Source of the DNA: Minicystis rosea
GTDB taxonomy: Bacteria; Myxococcota_A; Polyangia; Polyangiales; Polyangiaceae
Assembly: GCA_001931535.1 (NCBI GenBank)
Contig: CP016211.1
Span: 1,020,501 to 1,084,500, forward strand
Direction of reading: 5' to 3'
DNA: 64,000 nt
Shown one piece after another: positions 1 through 7,500 of the stretch (position 1 is its first letter; each line of letters begins with the position of its first letter). The translations under genes were made by a program, and so were the position numbers. A model generated the notes under the pieces. That model was not told the origin of the DNA, did no database searches, and saw nothing but the letters and a program-made list of their open reading frames with translations.

Positions 1-1149
1 CGACGCCACGTGCAGCCGCAGTTCAACCACGCACGCACCCTCGAGTTCGTTCCCATCATCGTCGCCCACATGGAAGCCCTGTTGCAGCGTTGGGACGCAG
101 AAGCTGGCGAATTCGAGCGCGACATCAACGACGACATGATGGATGTGACGTTCGGTATCGCGGGCGAAGCCTTCTTCGGCGCCGCCCTCCAAGCCCACAC
201 GGACACCGTGCGCCAAGCGTTCAAGTTCGCTTTGTCGATCGCGCTCACGCGCATGTACTCCGTCGTCAATCCGCCCCTCTCCTGGCCGCTGCCCAGCCAC
301 GTGCGCTTTCGCCGCGCCATGGACCGCGTCCACGCCGTGATCGACAGCATCATCGATGGATATCAACAAGACGCCGGCGACACGGACAACGTCCTCGTGC
401 GCCTCATGAAGTCCGTCGATCCCGAGACCGGCGCCAAGATGGATCGTGTCCAGCTCCGGGACGAGATCAAAACCATCCTCATGGTCGGGCACGAGACCTC
501 GAGCGTGACCGCGACATGGGCACTCTACCTCTTGGCGCAGCATCCCGAGGTCTACGCGAAGCTCACGGACGAGATCGACCGCGTCCTCGGTGGCCGCTCT
601 CCGACGGCGGAAGACATCGAGTCGATGCCCTACCTCACCATGGTCTTCAACGAGTGCCTCCGGCTCCTGCCCTCGGTGCCGTTCATCCTGCGCAGCCCGT
701 CGGAGGACGACACCATCGGCGGCTACGACGTCGCCGCGGGCTCGACCATCGCCATCGTCCCGTGGGTCACCCACCGCCATCCGGCCTTTTGGCGCGAGCC
801 CCACGTGTTCATGCCGGAGCGCTTCGTGGACTACCGGCGAAACGTCGAAGAGCGCTTTGCCTTCATCCCCTTCGGCGCCGGCCAACGCATCTGTCTCGGC
901 GAGTTCATGGGGCAGCTCGAAGGGAAGATCATGGTCGCAATGGCCTTGCAGCGCTATCGGCTCCGGCTCGTTCCCGGCTTCGATCCGCGTTGTCGCGGCT
1001 TCATCTCGCTGCAACCTTTGAACGGCATGCGCATGCTCTGCCGGCGTCGAGAGACGGTGAGCGCCTCCCGCGCCAAACCGATCGCAGCAGCGCAATCGCC
1101 CGCCGTCGCGCCGGAGCGCCGCGGCTGCCCCCACGCCGCCGGCGGGTGA
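1..1149 (+). CDS. Cytochrome P450, 5'-truncated by the window edge
   Basis: Heme-thiolate monooxygenase of the bacterial/eukaryote-like P450 superfamily; substrate unknown. The frame is open from base 1 and the first visible residues (RRHVQPQFNHARTL) match the C-helix region of the family, so roughly the first 100 residues lie upstream and the in-frame GTG at 10 is not the start. Visible hallmarks are the I-helix oxygen-binding motif GHETS (about visible residue 163), the K-helix ExxR (ECLR, residues 218-221) and the heme loop FGAGQRICLG with Cys298 as heme ligand. The last ~35 residues form an Ala/Pro/Arg-rich tail outside the fold. No ferredoxin or reductase partner is adjacent. The family is certain; the role is unknown. 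Confidence 0.93.
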   Translation, partial: RRHVQPQFNHARTLEFVPIIVAHMEALLQRWDAEAGEFERDINDDMMDVTFGIAGEAFFGAALQAHTDTVRQAFKFALSIALTRMYSVVNPPLSWPLPSHVRFRRAMDRVHAVIDSIIDGYQQDAGDTDNVLVRLMKSVDPETGAKMDRVQLRDEIKTILMVGHETSSVTATWALYLLAQHPEVYAKLTDEIDRVLGGRSPTAEDIESMPYLTMVFNECLRLLPSVPFILRSPSEDDTIGGYDVAAGSTIAIVPWVTHRHPAFWREPHVFMPERFVDYRRNVEERFAFIPFGAGQRICLGEFMGQLEGKIMVAMALQRYRLRLVPGFDPRCRGFISLQPLNGMRMLCRRRETVSASRAKPIAAAQSPAVAPERRGCPHAAGG

Positions 1150-1412
1150 CGTCGCCGCGCTGCGGGGAAAACAGCGCGGGCCCACACATCAATCCTCCAC
1201 GCAGGGGCAACGCGTCGGCCCCATCGCGCGAGATCCACGCTCGATCCGCGGGCGTCACCAGCTCGACGCTTACCCCCGCTACACGACATCTCGCAAATTG
1301 TGTCGCGTCGGCAGCGGGACCGGAACCCGATCACGCTGCCGCCACGACGAAGGCCATCCGTTCATCCGGCGCACGAGCATTCGCACGACCGCGGGGCCTT
1401 CCCCGCACACCG

Positions 1413-2345
1413 TCACACGAACTTGTTGATGCTGTAGTCCGTGAATCGATACACCAGCTTGGTCGAGTTGTTCGCGTCCACGGACAGGTACATGTCCGAC
1501 CCATCGATGGTCAGGCCCTCGAAGTCCGTCTTCTTGGTCCAGCCGGGGAGGGAAGGGAGGTAGCTCGCGCCGGCGTGGTCCAGCCCGGTGCCGTCGGAGC
1601 GGATCGAGAAGATGTGAATCACGTCCTGCGTGCCGCCGCCGTCGAACAGGATGAACAGGTAGTTGTTGGCGAAGCACATGTCCGACGCTTCCATCGTGAT
1701 CGTGTCGCCGTTCCCGTCCTTGATCTCGAACTTCTCGAGGTGACTGCTCACCGTGTGCGTATCGTTGCTGCCCTTGGGCAGGTCGTAGACGTACACGTAA
1801 CCCGTCTTGCTCTGGTAGGCCGCGAAGAAGTAACCTCCGTAGTACTGGCTTCCTCCGTAGTACGCCGGGTTCGATTGGCCGTTGATCGTCTGGGGAGGGC
1901 AAGCCGAGCCGGGCACGAAGGTCATGGCCTCCATGCCGCCGCCGGTCAGCGTCACGTCCGTGATGTCCCAGATGCTGCTCGTGGTGTCGTCGTTGGCCGT
2001 ATCGTACCGGAAGATGTGCGGATCGTAGGAGCTGTTCCCCTCCACACCGATCATCAGCTTGCCAGTCGCGACCGTGATGGACTCCAGATCGTAGCTGTCC
2101 GAATTGTCCTTGTATCCGGGGTCGTTCGTGAAGTTGTGGACCGTAGTCCACGCCTTGTTCAGCGAGGCGCCGTCGCTCACATCCATGCTGACCAGATAGC
2201 CGTTGTCGCTGACCATGTAGAGCGTGTCGTCGAGCACGACGAGGCCGCTCGGCTCCAGAGTGATCGAGCCGCTGGAGAGTGTGTAGCTCGAGCCAACCTG
2301 CTCGCCGGTGGTGCAGGGAAAGTCGATCGGGGTGCTGGTGGACAT
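1413..2345 (-). CDS. Unknown beta-rich protein, possibly beta-propeller
   Basis: 310 residues, function not recognised. The sequence is rich in Asp, Gly, Ser, Thr and Tyr and poor in Arg, with recurring short segments such as SGLVVLDDTLYMVSDNGYL and DFEGLTIDGSDMYLSVD, spaced like the blades of a beta-propeller. The EGLTIDG segment resembles the SdiA-regulated / esterase-like phytase group; that assignment is inference. No signal peptide or membrane helix is visible. The ATG is preceded by GAGGAG with good spacing. Its acidic, low-Arg composition differs from its neighbours, which suggests an exported or externally acting protein despite the missing signal. Confidence 0.75.
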   Translation of the reverse strand: MSTSTPIDFPCTTGEQVGSSYTLSSGSITLEPSGLVVLDDTLYMVSDNGYLVSMDVSDGASLNKAWTTVHNFTNDPGYKDNSDSYDLESITVATGKLMIGVEGNSSYDPHIFRYDTANDDTTSSIWDITDVTLTGGGMEAMTFVPGSACPPQTINGQSNPAYYGGSQYYGGYFFAAYQSKTGYVYVYDLPKGSNDTHTVSSHLEKFEIKDGNGDTITMEASDMCFANNYLFILFDGGGTQDVIHIFSIRSDGTGLDHAGASYLPSLPGWTKKTDFEGLTIDGSDMYLSVDANNSTKLVYRFTDYSINKFV

Positions 2346-2462
2346 GGCATCTCCTCATGGATGGTCGGAGCCATCGCCGAAGAACGTCCCTGATACCAAC
2401 CGTGGTTATCGGACGTTCTGCGCGTGCTCCAACGACTGCGGCTCGCCCTAACAAACCGCATG

Positions 2463-2589
2463 CCGCGCACGTGTGCCCGACACGGTAGGCCCATCATCGC
2501 GCAAAATCCCGCGAAATCCTCACAGGCCTGCGCCCCGCGGCACCCTCCGAGAGGGCACCTCTCGCGGGCACGTGCCCGGCACGTGCCCG
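2463..2589. repeat. CACGTG-centred palindromes
   Basis: Two adjacent perfect palindromes, GGGCACGTGCCC (2566-2577) and GGCACGTGCC (2578-2587), lie 12 bp apart. A third GCACGTG...CCCG copy sits near 2463-2474. They lie upstream of the unknown gene that starts at 2345 and just after the end of the gene ending at 2617. Tandem palindromes at near-helical spacing look like an operator. The binding protein is unknown. Confidence 0.4.
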
Positions 2590-2616
2590 ATATGCACCTC
2601 GCCGTATTCGTGACCG

Positions 2617-3141
2617 TCAGTCGTCGCGAAGCACCTCTCCGGGCGCCGTCAGCGCGTGGAGCGTTTGGATGGCTCGACGTGTCCAAGCCACGACCTCTCG
2701 CCATTCGCGCGGCCCCTCGCACCACCAGCTCAACGACGAAGACGTGAAGAGCTTTTGGACGCTGAGCGTATAGCTCGTGCCGTCGAGCCCCATGACCTCC
2801 TCGAATCCGCCGATGAGAACGTGGATGGCATGAAGCTCGTTCAACCACGCGTCCGCGAGGGCTGGGGCCACCTCGACGTCCTGAATGCGCACAGCCTCGG
2901 GCCCGCCGCGTTCTGCGGCCTCGCAGTCCACGCGGACACCGCGCACCATGGGCCACGATCCAGCTCGTTTTCGGTCCGGACCGAGCACCGCCCACGCGTG
3001 GGACACGTCCTCCTGGGTGGGGAGGCGCTCGACGCGGAGGAGCACCTCACGCCCAATCAACCGAGGCTCCTGCTCTTGTGGAGTCGCGCGGATCGTCGCG
3101 AGGCGCTGCTGGATCCGGAGTCTCTCGGTGTTGAAGGACAT
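2617..3141 (-). CDS. Hypothetical protein, 174 aa
   Basis: Not recognised. The start at 3141 (MSFNTERLRIQ) is chosen because GGGAGG lies 8 bases upstream. The open frame extends further 5', but that part is Arg/Ser-rich and looks non-coding. The protein is soluble, mixed alpha/beta, with no signal peptide. It has an acidic middle (VRIQDVEVAPALADAWLNE) and a Trp/Ser-rich segment (SSSLSWWCEGPREWREVV). A stand-alone gene between two others on the same strand; no functional inference is possible. Confidence 0.65.
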   Translation of the reverse strand: MSFNTERLRIQQRLATIRATPQEQEPRLIGREVLLRVERLPTQEDVSHAWAVLGPDRKRAGSWPMVRGVRVDCEAAERGGPEAVRIQDVEVAPALADAWLNELHAIHVLIGGFEEVMGLDGTSYTLSVQKLFTSSSLSWWCEGPREWREVVAWTRRAIQTLHALTAPGEVLRDD

Positions 3142-3362
3142 GGATGTACCTCCCGCGGGCCAACGTCTTCGTGATCGATGACGGTTGGCCGAGCGCACCC
3201 ATGTGTAGTGCTGCCGAGCAGAAACTCTTCCCGAAATTCCGATCGCGGCGCTGGGCTTCGGGAAGCGAGGCCCCGAGCGCCGCCTGCCGGAGCGTCGGCT
3301 CACGTGGTGATCGCTTCGCTCGGGCAGATCTCCGCTCGTGCCGGACGCTCGGTCCCGCGCGC

Positions 3363-4316
3363 TCACGCGTTGATGGCGATCGCCTTCCAAGCCAGGAGCG
3401 CACCGTCGCTCTGCTTCTCGTACGACATCACGACGTCGCTCAGCGTGAGGCCGCCGCCGATGACGTTGTCCGCGGCGTTGGTCGTGTCCTTCGGGCCGCG
3501 CGTGCTGTAGGACGCGTGATCGGCGATGATCTCGTCGTTGAGCGAGTCGTCGAAGAACACCTGGGAGGTCAGGTACTCCGTCGTTCCGACCGTGACGCGG
3601 AAATGGATGTGGATGGTGCGGCTACTGTACCAGCCCGGGAAAAGGGTATCGAACGTCACCCGCCCGTCGCTGCCGGCCTTTTGATAACCACGGAACCATG
3701 AAGCGGCCTTGCCCTCCGCGTCACCGCCCGTGCAGTAATTCTCGTTGAGATCGGCATAGTGGTTGGCGTCGTAGCCGATGTCCGAAGCCTCGGCCGTCTT
3801 CGCGGCCGAATACACGCCCACGGGAGAGCAGTGCCAGATCTCCACGATGGCGTCGGGCACCGGGTTGCAATCGGCGTCGACGACCAGAAACTCGAGGCGC
3901 GTGGGCAGGCCGACGTAGCCCTCGGTGACATCCTGTTGATGATACGTGTTGGAGTGGCAAGGCCCTTCGGTGGAGCTCTTGAAGACCTTGCACGCATTGC
4001 CAATCCCCGACTCGAACGGATTGCCGTAGTCCTTTCCGGAGAGGAAGGCTCCGTCGCCCGTCGCCCACCCCGTCGAGCTGCCGCCGGTGCTGCTGCTGGT
4101 CGTGCTCGCGCTCGTGGTCGTGCCGGAGCTCGCGCTCGTGCCCGTCGTTCCGCTCGCACCGCCTGCGCCGCCCGTGCCGGAGCCACCGGCGCCGCCGGCC
4201 GCCCCTGTGCCCGTCGACTCTGCGTTCCCACCGCACCCGATTGCGACCACGGCGCCGATCGCGCCGAGCATCTCCAGAGCAGCCCGCCGACTCACGTCCT
4301 TCTTGTCGATCGTCAT
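3363..4316 (-). CDS. Intradiol ring-cleavage dioxygenase family, Tat-type lipoprotein
   Basis: 317-residue member of the intradiol dioxygenase beta-sandwich fold (protocatechuate 3,4-/catechol 1,2-dioxygenase relatives), which cleave catecholic rings with non-heme Fe(III). The complete ligand set is visible: Tyr169 (GVYS), Tyr230 (GWYSSR), His236 and His238 (TIHIH). The N-terminus carries SRRAAL followed by a hydrophobic run and AIGC, that is a twin-arginine lipoprotein signal, then a ~50-residue Gly/Ser/Thr linker. ATG 4316 is chosen over the longer frame because it places the signal at the N-terminus; the RBS is weak. Secreted intradiol-like proteins are common in soil bacteria and their substrates are mostly unknown. 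It is probably outer-surface anchored. Confidence 0.88.
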   Translation of the reverse strand: MTIDKKDVSRRAALEMLGAIGAVVAIGCGGNAESTGTGAAGGAGGSGTGGAGGASGTTGTSASSGTTTSASTTSSSTGGSSTGWATGDGAFLSGKDYGNPFESGIGNACKVFKSSTEGPCHSNTYHQQDVTEGYVGLPTRLEFLVVDADCNPVPDAIVEIWHCSPVGVYSAAKTAEASDIGYDANHYADLNENYCTGGDAEGKAASWFRGYQKAGSDGRVTFDTLFPGWYSSRTIHIHFRVTVGTTEYLTSQVFFDDSLNDEIIADHASYSTRGPKDTTNAADNVIGGGLTLSDVVMSYEKQSDGALLAWKAIAINA

Positions 4317-4862
4317 CTCGTCACCGTCCCATCTCGCATGAAGGCGAGCCCCACCGCTGCGGACCGCCTTCGTGGGCATACCGCTGCTTCGATGACCGGC
4401 GCTCGCGGCGCTCGCGCCTGTGCTTGCCCGTCATCGCCGGACACCTTCGCCCCTTTTTCAGGGCAAATTACCGCAGCCCCGCCCTGCATCTTTGCGAGAG
4501 GACGGAGGCGCATCGCGACACGATGCGACTGAGGTGGAGACCCGACCGTCGCGATCGGTGATGTGATTGCCGCGCCCGCCGCGTGGATCCTCGGTCGTGC
4601 GTTCGCGCGGCTCCTCACGCAATGCAGACCCGCGTTTTCGGGCGAGTGGACACCGCGTGGACAGCGAACGAACACCGTCCGTGCTTCACGCGCGGCTCGC
4701 CGCAAAGCATGTTCAGGGCACGTCAGTCGCCCGCCAAACCTCTCGGCGATCATCCACCCGTGTCCCTCCCGCCATGGGGGCTCTCCGGCCCATGGGTGGT
4801 GATGGCCGCGAGTGAGGCCACGGCGAAGAAGCCATTCAACTCGAACGCTCGTTGGAGGAAAG
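4317..4862. other. Divergent intergenic region with one inverted repeat
   Basis: 546 bases between the divergent dioxygenase and calpain-like genes. No convincing coding frame. A 7-bp inverted repeat, CCATGGG (4772-4778) / CCCATGG (4789-4795), lies about 70 bases upstream of the calpain-like start and could be an operator. I could not pick a sigma-70 promoter. Confidence 0.4.
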
Positions 4863-6536
4863 ATGAAGCAGTCTCTATATCCGTTTCGTTTGGCTCGCAC
4901 ATCGCTCTTGGCCCTGGTCGGCGCCCTCTCGCTCTCGGCGTGCGGAGGTGCCGCTCCGATCGACGACAGCGCGGCGGAGCGCAGGTTCGAGGCCGATTAC
5001 GGGCAGAGCTCGGGCGGTCCCTCCATCAACACCGGCATCGCGTTCGACACCGCCACCGGCGTGGTCACCGTCACCGGCAACGACGACGTCGATGCGGTGA
5101 CGGTGACCGCGGCGAGCGGCAACATCACCGTCACGCGGAACTCGTTCAGCTCCACCTATGCGGCTTCGTCGGTCACCGAAATCATCTTTTACGCCTACGG
5201 TGGCAACGACGTCTTCCTCAACACGACCAGCGTGAAGTCCACGGTATACGGCGGCTCGGGCGACGACGACCTGACGGGCGGCTCCGGCGACGATTTCATC
5301 GACGGCGGCGCGGGTCAGGACATCATCCACGGAGGCGACGGCGCGGACATCCTCAAAGGCAACTCCGGGAACGACATCATCTATGGTGGCAATGGCGCCG
5401 ACGTCATCTACGGCGGCGACGGTGATGACGAGCTCCGCGGCGAGGGCGGCGCCGATCGGATCTACGGCGGCTTCGGCACCAATCAGCTCTTCGGCGGCCT
5501 TGGGCAGGATGTGCTCGTCTCCATCGGCGGTGGCATCGATACGGTCACGGGCGGCGCGGGGCTCGACTACATCTGGACCGACGCCACCGACGTCCTCGCC
5601 GACGCCTCTCAAGACGAGATCGATCTCGGCTACGTGCATCAGGTCGCCGCGTTCCGCAATGTGAGCTACTCCGGCAGCAGCGGCCCGTGGACGCTCATCA
5701 GTGAGGAGCTCGACGCTCCCAATCTTCCGGACCCGCTCCCGCTCCCTGGCGCGTCGACGACGAAGCAGAGCTTCGCGTCGTCACCGCTCTTCGCCTCCGG
5801 GAGCCCGTCGAAAGACGACATCTTCCAAGGCGGGGTTGGGGACTGCTACCTCCTCGCCGTCCTCTCCGCCGTCGCCGATGCCAAGCCCGAGGTGATTCGC
5901 AAGCTCGTGGTCGATCTCGGCGACGGCACGTATGCGGTCCGCTTCTACAAGAACGGTGTCGCCAAATACGTGCGTGTCGATGCCGAGCTCTGGGTCGACT
6001 CGACCGGCAGGCCGGAGTACGCCAATTCGAGCACGAACGCCTCAATCTGGGTTCCCATCGTCGAAAAGGCCTACGCCTTCTTCCGGCGCGATGAGGGCAG
6101 CTACGACTCCATCGTCGCGGGCGACGGGACGCTGGAGGAGGATATGAACGCAGTGAAGTCCGCGTTCGAAATCACCGATACCCATGACGATGCAGACATC
6201 CGCGCTTGGTACAACAACGGTGCGCATGCGGGCACCGTGGAGAATGACGTGCACAATGGGGTCGTCAACCTGCTCAATTGGATCGACGCCCAGAAGGCGC
6301 TCGGTGCGGCGCTCTACACCGGCTCGGTTCCCGCCATCGACGACACCTCGGCCATCGATGACACGACCTGGCGGCGTGGACAGCACGTCTACATGATCGA
6401 CCAGGTCGAGCGCAACTCGAGCGGCACTCCAACGGGCCTGATCTTGCGAGATCCCCACGGCGTACCTCGGAGGATCCACGACTTCATCCGCATCTATTAC
6501 TGCATCGGTCGCGCGTATCGTTGGGACATGCAATGA
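4863..6536 (+). CDS. RTX-repeat lipoprotein with calpain-family (C2) protease domain
   Basis: 557 residues. The lipoprotein signal ends at LSAC. A strong RBS (GGAGGAA) precedes ATG 4863. Residues ~126-240 are about ten Ca-binding RTX nonapeptides (GGxGxDxxx). Residues ~300-557 match the calpain cysteine-protease core: Cys328 in GDCYLL and His508 in GQHVYMID. At the position of the catalytic Asn of the family (RNPWG) the sequence is RDPHG, so Asp530 replaces Asn. RTX plus calpain suggests calcium-dependent folding or activation outside the cell; that coupling is inference. It ends at a convergent terminator shared with the downstream minus-strand genes. Confidence 0.88.
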   Translation: MKQSLYPFRLARTSLLALVGALSLSACGGAAPIDDSAAERRFEADYGQSSGGPSINTGIAFDTATGVVTVTGNDDVDAVTVTAASGNITVTRNSFSSTYAASSVTEIIFYAYGGNDVFLNTTSVKSTVYGGSGDDDLTGGSGDDFIDGGAGQDIIHGGDGADILKGNSGNDIIYGGNGADVIYGGDGDDELRGEGGADRIYGGFGTNQLFGGLGQDVLVSIGGGIDTVTGGAGLDYIWTDATDVLADASQDEIDLGYVHQVAAFRNVSYSGSSGPWTLISEELDAPNLPDPLPLPGASTTKQSFASSPLFASGSPSKDDIFQGGVGDCYLLAVLSAVADAKPEVIRKLVVDLGDGTYAVRFYKNGVAKYVRVDAELWVDSTGRPEYANSSTNASIWVPIVEKAYAFFRRDEGSYDSIVAGDGTLEEDMNAVKSAFEITDTHDDADIRAWYNNGAHAGTVENDVHNGVVNLLNWIDAQKALGAALYTGSVPAIDDTSAIDDTTWRRGQHVYMIDQVERNSSGTPTGLILRDPHGVPRRIHDFIRIYYCIGRAYRWDMQ

Positions 6537-6544
6537 GATGGGGT

Positions 6545-6619
6545 CGTAGGCTCTGTCTGACGACTGCAGAGAGCCCCGCATCGTCGGTCGGGCTCGCGAC
6601 GTCGTCAGACGGAGCTACG
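6545..6619. terminator. Nested-hairpin bidirectional terminator
   Basis: Between convergent genes. The outer arms, 6545-6564 and 6601-6619, share GTCTGACGAC / GTCGTCAGAC with near-continuous pairing beyond. An inner hairpin GAGCCC (6571-6576) / GGGCTC (6590-6595) lies in the loop. The right arm overlaps the stop codon of the minus-strand gene. No U-tract is seen, as is common at high G+C. Confidence 0.7.
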
Positions 6620-6992
6620 GCCAGCCGAACAAGGACCGGCTGAGGAGCCCCAGCGAGACGCTGATCGCGTTCGCGATCAAGGACGTGAGCAGCGCGGGCC
6701 GCAGCCGCATCGCTCCGAGCGCGTACAGGTAGATGCCCTCCACCACCACCGCGAACGTCTCCGCGCGCAAAGCCATCTCGACGTACGAGCTGGCTGGGAT
6801 GCGCGGGATCAGGAACCAGACGATGGGGTGGGTGATGAGGCTCGCGCTGAACGCCGCGGCGAGCGCGGCTGTTCCAGTGAACGGAGCCTCGACGTCAGCC
6901 GGCGCGCGGCGCAGGGCCGTGAGGTAGATGGGCACCTCGACGGCCTGCGTGAAGAGGAACGCCGAGAGCCACGCGCCGGTCGCGGAGGTCAC
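6615..6992 (-). CDS. Small four-helix membrane protein coupled to the MYXO-CTERM-like gene
   Basis: 125 residues with four predicted membrane helices. The GTG start (6992) overlaps the TGA of the upstream gene (GTGA), so translation is probably coupled. Polar residues lie inside or at the edge of the helices: Glu-Val-Pro in the first (VEVPIY), Thr-His-Pro-x-x-Trp in the second (THPIVWF), Glu in the third (VVVEGIYLY) and Ser-x-x-x-Asn in the fourth (SLIANAIS). I recognise this spacing of E/THP/E/N from uncharacterised small membrane proteins but know no function. It is not the CPBP-type protease fold of myxosortase. A dedicated partner of the upstream protein is the simplest inference. Confidence 0.75.
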   Translation of the reverse strand: MTSATGAWLSAFLFTQAVEVPIYLTALRRAPADVEAPFTGTAALAAAFSASLITHPIVWFLIPRIPASSYVEMALRAETFAVVVEGIYLYALGAMRLRPALLTSLIANAISVSLGLLSRSLFGWP

Positions 6993-7285
6993 TTCGTGCT
7001 GGAGCGGCGCCGCGCGAGCGGAATGGCGCAGAGCAGGCCGAGGCCGATCACGATCGCCGCCGAGCCGCGTGTGTTGCCGGGTGCTGCGGTGCACCCGCTG
7101 CTGCTCTCGCCGCTGCCGCTGCCGCCGCCGGTGGCGGCATTGCCGCCGGTCGAGGGCGCGGTGCCGCCGGTACCGCCGGAGCCGCCTGTGGCGCTGGCGT
7201 CGGGCGGAAGGGCATCGGCCAATGCGAGCGGCGCAGCGGTGACGACCGCGGATGCGAACGCGAGAGCAGCGAGACGGTGCTTCAT
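6989..7285 (-). CDS. Small secreted protein with MYXO-CTERM-like tail
   Basis: 98 residues: a cleavable signal peptide (ending near ALADA), a ~40-residue Gly/Ser/Thr/Asn low-complexity middle, then SGC, a short spacer, one hydrophobic helix and ARRRSS. The order Cys-hydrophobic helix-Arg cluster is that of MYXO-CTERM sorting signals, which are processed by myxosortase and lead to surface anchoring through the Cys. AGGAGG precedes ATG 7285. There is almost no globular domain, so the protein is mainly an anchor or spacer. It heads a two-gene unit with the overlapping membrane-protein gene. Confidence 0.75.
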   Translation of the reverse strand: MKHRLAALAFASAVVTAAPLALADALPPDASATGGSGGTGGTAPSTGGNAATGGGSGSGESSSGCTAAPGNTRGSAAIVIGLGLLCAIPLARRRSSTK

Positions 7286-7434
7286 GGAACCTCCTGAGCG
7301 CAAGGACGCTCACAAAAGAACCGATCTCGCTCCGGGCTGTCAAGCCGGCGCCTGCCTCATCACGGCTCGTTTCGCGTCCACCTCGGCAGAGGGGCCGGCG
7401 AACGGCATATTGCCGCACTGTTTACCGATGCGGC

Positions 7435-7466
7435 GCGAGATGGGGTGATGGCCAAAGCCATCTCGC
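7435..7466 (-). terminator. Overlapping alternative hairpins downstream of the ATPase gene
   Basis: GCGAGATGG (7435-7443) pairs with CCATCTCGC (7458-7466). The shorter hairpin GATGGC (7447-7452) / GCCATC (7457-7462) uses part of the same right arm, so the two are mutually exclusive. Placed 35 bases after the ATPase stop and upstream of the MYXO-CTERM-like gene, it could be a terminator or attenuator. Confidence 0.4.
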
Positions 7467-7500
7467 CCCATGCGATGAGCGGCCCTCGCTCGCGGCGCAG

